A stretch of DNA of 64,000 bases from contig CM026404.1 in assembly GCA_014843695.1 (NCBI GenBank), positions 56,965,931 through 57,029,930 of the forward strand. Direction: 5' to 3'. Below the pieces are notes generated by a model. That model saw nothing but the letters and a program-made list of their open reading frames with translations, was not told where the DNA came from and did not search any database. Source of the stretch: Archivesica marissinica (lineage: Eukaryota > Mollusca > Bivalvia > Venerida > Vesicomyidae). Within the stretch, counting starts at the first letter, position 1; every line of letters begins with the position of its first letter. Below are positions 58,901 to 64,000 of this stretch, one piece after another. The position numbers and the translations under genes were made by a program.

Positions 58901-61900
58901 TAATTACACTATAGAACTGTAAGGTAACACAGTCACATGTCTGACAGTTGATCGAATGTCCTTTAATTACCCACAAGTCTGACAGTATAGAACTGTAAGG
59001 TAACACAGTCACATGTCTGACAGTTGATGGAATGTCCTTCAATTACACTATATACCTGTAAGGTAACGCAGTCACATGTCTTGACAGTTGATGGAATGTC
59101 CTTTAATTACACAATAGAACTGTAAGGTAACACAGTCACATGTCTGACAGTTGATGGAATGTCCTTCAATTACACTATATACCTGTAAGGTAACACAGCC
59201 ACATGTCTGACAGTTGATGGAATGTCCTTCAATTACCCACAAGTCTGACAGTATAGAACTGTAAGGTAACACTGCCACATGTCTGACAGTTGATGGAATG
59301 TCCTTTAATTACACAATAGAACTGTAAGGTAACACAGTCACATGTCTGACAGTTGATGGAATGTCCTTCAATTACACTATATACCTGTAAGGTAACACAG
59401 TCACATGTCTGACAGTTGATGGAATGTCCTTTAATTACCCACAAGTCTGACAGTATAGAACTGTAAGGTAACACAGTCACATGTCTGACAGTTGATGGAA
59501 TGTCCTTCAATTACACTATATACCTGTAAGGTAACACAGTCACGTGTCTGACAGTTGATGGAATGTCCTTTAATTACACAATAGAACTGTAAGGTAACAC
59601 AGCCACATGTCTGACAGTATAGAACTGTAAGGTAACACCGCCACATGTCTGACAGTATAGAACTGTAAGGTAACACAGCCACATGTCTGACAGTTGATTG
59701 AATGTCCTTCAATTACCCACAAGTCTGACAGTATAGAACTGTAAGGTAACACAGTCACATGTCTGACAGTTGATGGAATGTCCTTCAATTACACTATAGA
59801 ACTGTAAGGTAACACAGCCACATGTCTGACAATTGATGGAATGTCCTTTAATTACACAATAGAACTGTAAGGTAACACAGCCACATGTCTGACAGTTGAT
59901 GGAATGTCCTTCAATTACACTATAGAACTGTAAGGTAACACAGCCACATGTCTGACAGTTGATGGAATGTCCTTTAATTACACAATAGAACTGTAAGGTA
60001 ACACAGCCACATGTCTGACAGTTGATGGAATGTCCTTCAATTACACTATAGAACTGTAAGGTAACACCGCCACATGTCTGACAGTTGATGGAATGTCCTT
60101 CAATTACACTATAGAACTGTAAGGTAACACCGCCACATGTCTGACAGTTGATGGAATGTCCTTCAATTACACTATAGAACTGTAAGGTAACACAGCCACA
60201 TGTCTGACAGTTGATGGAATGTCCTTCAATTACACTATAGAACTGTAAGGTAACACCGCCACATGTCTGACAGTTGATGGAATGTCCTTCAATTACACTA
60301 TAGAACTGTAAGGTAACACAGCCACATGTCTGACAGTTGATGGAATGTCCTTTAATTACACTATAGAACTGTAAGGTAACACAGCCACATGTCTGACAGT
60401 TGATGGAATGTCCTTTAATTACACTATAGAACTGTAAGGTAACACAGCCACATGTCTGACAGTTGATGGAATGTCCTTCAATTACACTATAGAACTGTAA
60501 GGTAACACCGCCACATGTCTGACAGTTGATGGAATGTCCTTCAATTACACTATAGAACTGTAAGGTAACACAGCCACATGTCTGACAGTTGATGGAATGT
60601 CCTTNNNNNNNNNNNNNNNNNNNNNNNNNNNNNNNNNNNNNNNNNNNNNNNNNNNNNNNNNNNNNNNNNNNNNNNNNNNNNNNNNNNNNNNNNNNNNNNN
60701 NNNNNNNNNNNNNNNNNNNNNNNNNNNNNNNNNNNNNNNNNNNNNNNNNNNNNNNNNNNNNNNNNNNNNNNNNNNNNNNNNNNNNNNNNNNNNNNNNNNN
60801 NNNNNNNNNNNNNNNNNNNNNNNNNNNNNNNNNNNNNNNNNNNNNNNNNNNNNNNNNNNNNNNNNNNNNNNNNNNNNNNNNNNNNNNNNNNNNNNNNNNN
60901 NNNNNNNNNNNNNNNNNNNNNNNNNNNNNNNNNNNNNNNNNNNNNNNNNNNNNNNNNNNNNNNNNNNNNNNNNNNNNNNNNNNNNNNNNNNNNNNNNNNN
61001 NNNNNNNNNNNNNNNNNNNNNNNNNNNNNNNNNNNNNNNNNNNNNNNNNNNNNNNNNNNNNNNNNNNNNNNNNNNNNNNNNNNNNNNNNNNNNNNNNNNN
61101 NNNNNNNNNNNNNNNNNNNNNNNNNNNNNNNNNNNNNNNNNNNNNNNNNNNNNNNNNNNNNNNNNNNNNNNNNNNNNNNNNNNNNNNNNNNNNNNNNNNN
61201 NNNNNNNNNNNNNNNNNNNNNNNNNNNNNNNNNNNNNNNNNNNNNNNNNNNNNNNNNNNNNNNNNNNNNNNNNNNNNNNNNNNNNNNNNNNNNNNNNNNN
61301 NNNNNNNNNNNNNNNNNNNNNNNNNNNNNNNNNNNNNNNNNNNNNNNNNNNNNNNNNNNNNNNNNNNNNNNNNNNNNNNNNNNNNNNNNNNNNNNNNNNN
61401 NNNNNNNNNNNNNNNNNNNNNNNNNNNNNNNNNNNNNNNNNNNNNNNNNNNNNNNNNNNNNNNNNNNNNNNNNNNNNNNNNNNNNNNNNNNNNNNNNNNN
61501 NNNNNNNNNNNNNNNNNNNNNNNNNNNNNNNNNNNNNNNNNNNNNNNNNNNNNNNNNNNNNNNNNNNNNNNNNNNNNNNNNNNNNNNNNNNNNNNNNNNN
61601 NNNNATGTCCTTCAATTACACTATAGAACTGTAAGGTAACACCGCCACATGTCTGACAGTTGATGGAATGTCCTTCAATTACACTATAGAACTGTAAGGT
61701 AACACAGCCACATGTCTGACAGTTGATGGAATGTCCTTTAATTACACTATAGAACTGTAAGGTAACACAGCCACATGTCTGACAGTTGATGGAATGTCCT
61801 TTAATTACACTATAGAACTGTAAGGTAACACAGCCACATGTCTGACAGTTGATGGAATGTCCTTCAATTACACTATAGAACTGTAAGGTAACACCGCCAC

Positions 61901-62996
61901 ATGTCTGACAGTTGATGGAATGTCCTTCAATTACACTATAGAACTGTAAGGTAACACAGCCACATGTCTGACAGTTGATGGAATGTCCTTTAATTACACT
62001 ATAGAACTGTAAGGTAACACAGCCACATGTCTGACAGTTGATGGAATGTCCTTTAATTACACTATAGAACTGTAAGGTAACACAGCCACATGTCTGACAG
62101 TTGATGGAATGTCCTTCAATTACACTATAGAACTGTAAGGTAACACCACCACATGTCTGACAGTTGATGGAATGTCCTTCAATTACCCACAAGTCTGACA
62201 GTATAGAACTGTAAGGTAACACAGTCACATGTCTGACAGTTGATGGAATGTCCTTCAATTACACTATAGAACTGTAAGGTAACACAGCCACATGTCTGAC
62301 AGTTGATGGAATGTCCTTCAATTACCCACAAGTCTGACAGCTGGTGGAATGTCCTTCAATTACCCACAAGTCTGACAGTTGATGGAATGTCCTTCAATTA
62401 CCCACACGTCTGACAGTTGATGGAATGTCCTTCAATTACCCACAAGTCTGACAGTTGATGGAATGTCCTTCAATTACCCACAAGTCTGACAGTATAGAAC
62501 TGTAAGGTAACACAGCCACAAGTCTGACAGTTGATGGAATGTCCTTCAATTACCCACAAGTCTGACAGTTGATGGAATGTCCTTCAATTACCCACAAGTC
62601 TGACAGTTGATGGAATGTCCTTCAATTACCCACACGTCTGACAGTATAGAACTGTAAGGTAACACAGCCACATGTCTGACAGTTGATGGAATGTCCTTCA
62701 ATTACACTATAGAACTGTAAGGTAAACAGAAGGATGTTCTGTTTAGCAACTAGAACCAGTAGTAGGACACATGGAGGATTGTGTTCAATTAAATACACGA
62801 TTTTCCATGTATATTTTTGACATTTAGCAATGATTTCGTCAACATTAATGTTTGTTTGTTTCAGAGGTGTCCCCTAGACAAGCTCATCCTGCAAGTGAAA
62901 GTTCTAGATCTAGGAGAACCCAAGGCCATACTGGCCCTGGCGCTGTCACCCCCAAACCTGGATGACATTGAGAGAAATATTCTTATGTTGAAAGAG
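43859..62996 (+). CDS. TDRD9: TDRD9, helicase second RecA lobe (gene-level entry, 7 exons)
   Basis: Seven plus-strand exons join in phase: 43,859-43,962, 47,542-47,600, 49,072-49,129, 51,222-51,364, 53,263-53,367, 54,839-54,936 and 62,865-62,996. They give about 233 residues spanning the RecA2 lobe of a DExH-box RNA helicase: motif IV region (VLVFLPG), motif V (STNIAESSITVPD), motif VI (QRKGRAGR) and the entry to the winged-helix/HA2 region. Residue by residue this is TDRD9/spindle-E rather than a splicing DHX helicase. Motifs I-III (RecA1) must lie 5' of 43,859, but the sequence left of the gap does not contain them. The 3' part continues past 64,000. The missing Tudor part sits on the opposite strand at 18-38 kb. 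Confidence 0.93.
44190..44488 (+). repeat. tRNA-Thr-like SINE (family A), plus-strand reference copy
   Basis: Head resembles a tRNA with anticodon GGT: CAGACGG start (the 3' arm is diverged here, CCATCTG, but CCGTCTG in other copies), A box TAGTCCAGTGG, B box GGTTCGATCCC. Then the body and a CGATAAATAAACGTAAAACA-type end. Not a functional tRNA gene. Confidence 0.8.
44655..45395. repeat. 32-bp tandem repeat grading into a longer composite unit
   Basis: The first part repeats GGTCACATGTTATTAATAGT plus TTAAAGTTGGCA. After 44,950 most units gain the insert TTACATGAAAGCCACCACAG, making a composite period of about 53 bp. Confidence 0.93.
45440..45535. repeat. 21-bp tandem repeat, about 5 units
   Basis: Unit is TGTTGACTGTCAGTCGCTTT followed by A. 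Confidence 0.9.
45711..47063 (+). mobile_element. TTAA-flanked MITE (family P3), left end amplified, with nested P1
   Basis: TTAACCCTTTCCTTCATAGA at the left, GAGGGAAAGGGTTA at the right. The left ~66 bp is repeated about six times (46,015-46,400), then a ~122-bp inner unit about five times (46,400-46,960). A P1 MITE is inserted in its TTAA at 45,739. Confidence 0.8.
45739..45984 (+). mobile_element. TTAA-flanked hairpin MITE (family P1), nested
   Basis: Inserted in the P3 sequence GATGTTAG-TTAA-TATACTATT, with TTAA duplicated on both sides. The uninterrupted P3 sequence occurs in the neighbouring tandem units, so the target duplication can be read directly. Confidence 0.85.
47340..47468 (-). 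repeat. SINE family D fragment
   Basis: Minus-strand copy lacking the head. It ends just 5' of the intron sequence before the 47,542 exon. Confidence 0.55.
47542..47600 (+). CDS. TDRD9: TDRD9 exon, motif IV strand
   Basis: 59 nt, acceptor TGTTTTAG, donor CCAG|GTATGT. Codes (G)LDDTSGFAPVRGTVLVFLP plus G. VLVFLPG opens the second RecA lobe in DExH helicases. Confidence 0.93.
47852..48045 (+). repeat. tRNA-derived SINE (family C)
   Basis: Head with AGTGGTAGAGCGTC and GGGTTCCATACTCGG. The body carries TGAGCAAGGCACCTCACACA and the tail AAGCCTGCCCAGGAAAACAT. About 800 bp from a better copy at 48,652. Confidence 0.7.
48046..48651. other. TDRD9 intron, no feature recognised
   Basis: AT-rich; no open frame with protein resemblance and no clear repeat copy. 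Confidence 0.4.
48652..48858 (+). repeat. tRNA-Pro-like SINE (family C), better copy
   Basis: Head GTCCGTGGTCCAGTGGTAGA with a TGG triplet at the anticodon position and B box GGGTTCGATACTC. The tail ends in a short ACATACATACAT run. Confidence 0.75.
49072..49129 (+). CDS. TDRD9: TDRD9 exon
   Basis: 58 nt, acceptor AATTGTAG, donor CATCA|GTAAGT. Codes (G)LFEITSLEEALVKLGARH plus CA. This is the helix following the motif IV strand (xEIxxLxExL in the family). Confidence 0.93.
49246..49398 (-). repeat. SINE family B, internally deleted
   Basis: Minus copy with both ends present but the TTCTCTCC-type middle missing. Confidence 0.6.
49546..49812 (+). repeat. tRNA-derived SINE (family F, Ser/Leu-like head with long variable arm)
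   Basis: A box TGGTCGAGTGGTTACGG, B box GGGTTCGAGCCCT, a longer-than-usual stretch between them, then a tail sharing TACTGGTTAACCGCTGGAGC with family C. A piece of its tail recurs at about 50,098-50,147. Confidence 0.65.
50195..50478 (-). repeat. tRNA-Thr-like SINE (family A)
   Basis: Near full-length minus copy with several point changes in the head. Confidence 0.75.
50844..51151 (+). mobile_element. CAGGG-ended MITE (family H1), full length
   Basis: CAGGGGTCATTCTAGGTCAG to TCTAGAATGATCCCTG. The best-preserved copy, so its inverted ends can be read directly. A poly-A run lies in the middle. Confidence 0.75.
51222..51364 (+). CDS. TDRD9: TDRD9 exon, motif V
   Basis: 143 nt, acceptor AATGTTACAG, donor TATG|GTTAGT. 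Codes LRLIPLHSTITMEEQSHVFS, then QPCTGFRKVIVSTNIAESSI, then TVPDIKY. STNIAESSITVPD is motif V (RNA and nucleotide coupling); PLHSTIT is motif IVa. Confidence 0.95.
51478..52057. repeat. 21-bp tandem repeat carrying GTAAGT in most units, about 27 units
   Basis: Unit is TCGTTCCCACATCATTGTAA followed by G. Read on the plus (coding) strand, most units present ATT|GTAAGTCG, a consensus-like 5' splice site, about 110 bp 3' of the real donor at 51,365. Confidence 0.95.
52262..52475 (-). repeat. tRNA-derived SINE (family D)
   Basis: Minus copy with the GAGGATCGTACCCGGGTTGC head end present. Confidence 0.6.
52533..52823 (-). repeat. tRNA-Thr-like SINE (family A)
   Basis: Full-length minus copy. Confidence 0.75.
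52989..53235. mobile_element. TTAA-flanked MITE (family P2), long form
   Basis: TTAACCCATTTCATTCTGGA to TCCAGAATGAAATGGGTTAA, inverted relative to the 29,986 copy. It ends 28 bp before the 53,263 exon, so it may supply part of that intron's branch-point region. Confidence 0.75.
53263..53367 (+). CDS. TDRD9: TDRD9 exon, up to motif VI
   Basis: 105 nt, acceptor ATATTTTCAG, donor AAAAG|GTATAC. Codes (V)IDFCLTKNLISDFDTNYTSL, then QVHWASKANCTQRK plus G. The exon boundary falls inside motif VI (QRK|GRAGR). Confidence 0.95.
53441..53664 (+). mobile_element. TTAA-flanked hairpin MITE (family P1), diverged
   Basis: Hairpin and GTTGAATGGGTTAC end recognisable; the left end is disturbed. Confidence 0.65.
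53788..54074 (-). mobile_element. CAGGG-ended MITE (family H1)
   Basis: Reverse full-length copy ending GAATGAACCCTG. A SINE family B fragment (53,675-53,787) lies directly before it. Confidence 0.7.
54075..54838. other. TDRD9 intron with a small inverted repeat
   Basis: ACGTGGTTAGTTTCATATCA near 54,302 is matched in reverse by TGATATGAAACTAGCCACGT near 54,367, a stem of about 20 bp. The rest shows nothing coding. Confidence 0.5.
54839..54936 (+). CDS. TDRD9: TDRD9 exon, motif VI
   Basis: 98 nt, acceptor TTATTCTTAG, donor ATGCAG|GTATTC. Codes (G)RAGRVSNGRVYRLVTRFFYE, then NRLSDYGTPEMQ. RAGR is the arginine-finger-bearing motif VI; YRLV and PEM are conserved in DExH helicases. Confidence 0.95.
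54972..55128 (-). mobile_element. CAGGG-ended MITE (family H1), internally deleted
   Basis: Both ends present (CAGGGATCATTCTAGAGGGC and GAATGAACCCTG), with the middle ~130 bp missing. It starts only 35 bp after the exon's donor. Confidence 0.7.
55295..62725. repeat. 63-bp tandem repeat, about 7.4 kb, with higher-order duplications and a gap
   Basis: Unit runs through ACATGTCTGACAGTTGATGG, AATGTCCTTCAATTACACTA and TAGAACTGTAAGGTAACAC. Variant units (ACCGCC/ACAGCC, TTCAAT/TTTAAT, CCCACAAGTC insert) form blocks that are copied: about 690 bp at 55.3-55.98 kb recurs at 56.0-56.7 kb. A block at 56.8-57.7 kb recurs at 58.9-59.5 kb. Period 63 keeps a 21-residue frame open on the minus strand. Confidence 0.97.
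60605..61604. other. Assembly gap, exactly 1,000 N, inside the 63-bp array
   Basis: Both flanks are the same array and show the same order of variant units, so the gap is an unresolved stretch of that array. True length unknown. Confidence 0.99.
62865..62996 (+). CDS. TDRD9: TDRD9 exon, end of RecA2 / start of winged helix
   Basis: 132 nt, 44 codons, phase 0 both sides, acceptor TTGTTTCAG, donor AAAGAG|GTATGT. Codes RCPLDKLILQVKVLDLGEPK, then AILALALSPPNLDDIERNIL and MLKE. The L-x-x-x-x-L-x-x-K-x-LDxGEP and SPP blocks are those of TDRD9. The gene continues beyond the window. Confidence 0.95.
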
Positions 62997-63149
62997 GTAT
63001 GTTCAATTCTCTCACAACACTGTCAAATTAAAACCCCAAATTAATAACCGATCACGTTACACTACGGTGCAGTAGGCAATAATGCACTAGCTAATGTTGT
63101 ATGCCGTTACCTGCGATAAAACATTCTGTTCACAGTATTGAATAGTTAA

Positions 63150-63370
63150 AACTTTATTTATTTTACAACGATTGCGAAGCAAGTTCTAACAACTTATATT
63201 AATCACTCTCATTGGCGCGGATGAAAGCGTATATGTGGTCATTCATGTGGTAGGAAACCAGAGTACCCGTTGAAACCCCACCTGTCCGATCTGGCGACCA
63301 CCGTACCATCTCACATACTTCCCGGTCCGAGGATCAAACCCGGGTTGCATTTGTGCGCTAATCGGACAGC
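63150..63370 (-). repeat. tRNA-derived SINE (family D)
   Basis: Minus copy with GAGGATCAAACCCGGGTTGC head end. Confidence 0.6.
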
Positions 63371-63958
63371 AAGTATTGAATAGAAACTTTTTTGAATCAA
63401 TGGATCTGATGTCATTACTTTTTAATATCATCATACGTTTTCGTTCGTTCTGTTTTGAACGGTTCCTGCATCCTACTCAATATAATGATAGTTCATGTTC
63501 TTGAACTTTCTTCAAATATTTCTTTAAATATTAACCATTTTCTCTTTAACATCCAAAACTATTGACTCACTAATACAATAAGTTCTGAAATTCTTTAGCA
63601 AATACCTAGAATAGATTACACGTATGTTCATTGTTATATATATTATTCTCCTGCCTATTGTATATCAATCAATTGATAGGGAGAAGAACTATATAAGTTT
63701 TCTTTCGTTCTAATCCCTTCCAGTTTACTGTTGTTAAATTATATGTAAAATGTTCATTTCTTGATTACATGTAAATATACTGAAATAAATCATGTTTAAA
63801 CTATTATTATATTATCAAAATAATCTGGACAGTCTTTTTTCAAAACAACTTAAAAATCCATTGAGTGAAGTAATTTAGTGTTATCACGATATTTGCAATG
63901 CAAGTTAATGGAGATTTTTGGTAGTATTAAAAATAGGCTTTATGGCAAGCACATTTTG
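63371..63958. other. TDRD9 intron, no feature recognised
   Basis: AT-rich; no exon expected next in TDRD9 was found here. Confidence 0.45.
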
Positions 63959-64000
63959 TACAGTCAAACCTGTGTTAGTGGTCACCTGTATTAAGCAGCC
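63959..64000 (+). mobile_element. Tc1/mariner-like MITE (family T1), cut by window edge
   Basis: Begins TACAGTCAAACCTGTGTTAG and runs to the window end. Confidence 0.7.

Overview
The window is eukaryotic, animal nuclear DNA: small exons with GT-AG boundaries, long AT-rich introns, many tRNA-derived SINEs, MITEs and LINE remnants, and very long minisatellites. A piRNA-pathway gene of animal type (TDRD9) and the style of the repeats suggest a lophotrochozoan, most likely a bivalve mollusc. The species call is inference; no species can be named from sequence alone.

Layout. (1) 1-5.8 kb: repeats only. (2) 5,817-15,273, minus strand: a gene with one very large terminal exon (1,525 codons) and a probable short first coding exon. 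The protein is acidic and Ser/Asp-rich, carries short internal repeats, and ends in a BEN-like domain. (3) 18,448-37,693, minus strand: seven phase-compatible exons coding for the Tudor and C-terminal part of TDRD9. (4) 42,137-43,136: a gap of exactly 1,000 N, flanked by two unrelated tandem arrays. (5) 43,859-62,996, plus strand: seven phase-compatible exons coding for the second RecA lobe of the TDRD9 DExH helicase, running out of the window. A second 1,000-N gap (60,605-61,604) lies in a 63-bp array inside the last intron.

The two TDRD9 parts are complementary pieces of one protein, yet they point away from each other across the first gap. The simplest reading is a mis-oriented or misplaced contig; a real inversion or two divergent paralogues are the alternatives. 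The protein belongs to the germline piRNA machinery that represses transposons, and its introns here are packed with transposons and satellites.

The most unusual observation is that three of the minisatellites start exactly on TDRD9 splice junctions. A 33-bp array (about 80 copies) and a 28-bp array (about 84 copies) are each built from the last bases of an exon plus its 5' splice site. A 68-bp array (about 11 copies) is built from a 3' splice site plus the first bases of its exon. Every array copy is therefore a potential decoy splice site, and the 33-bp array would add 11 residues in frame per unit. MITE ends in the same window are amplified in the same way, which suggests a general process that expands sequence at element and exon edges.
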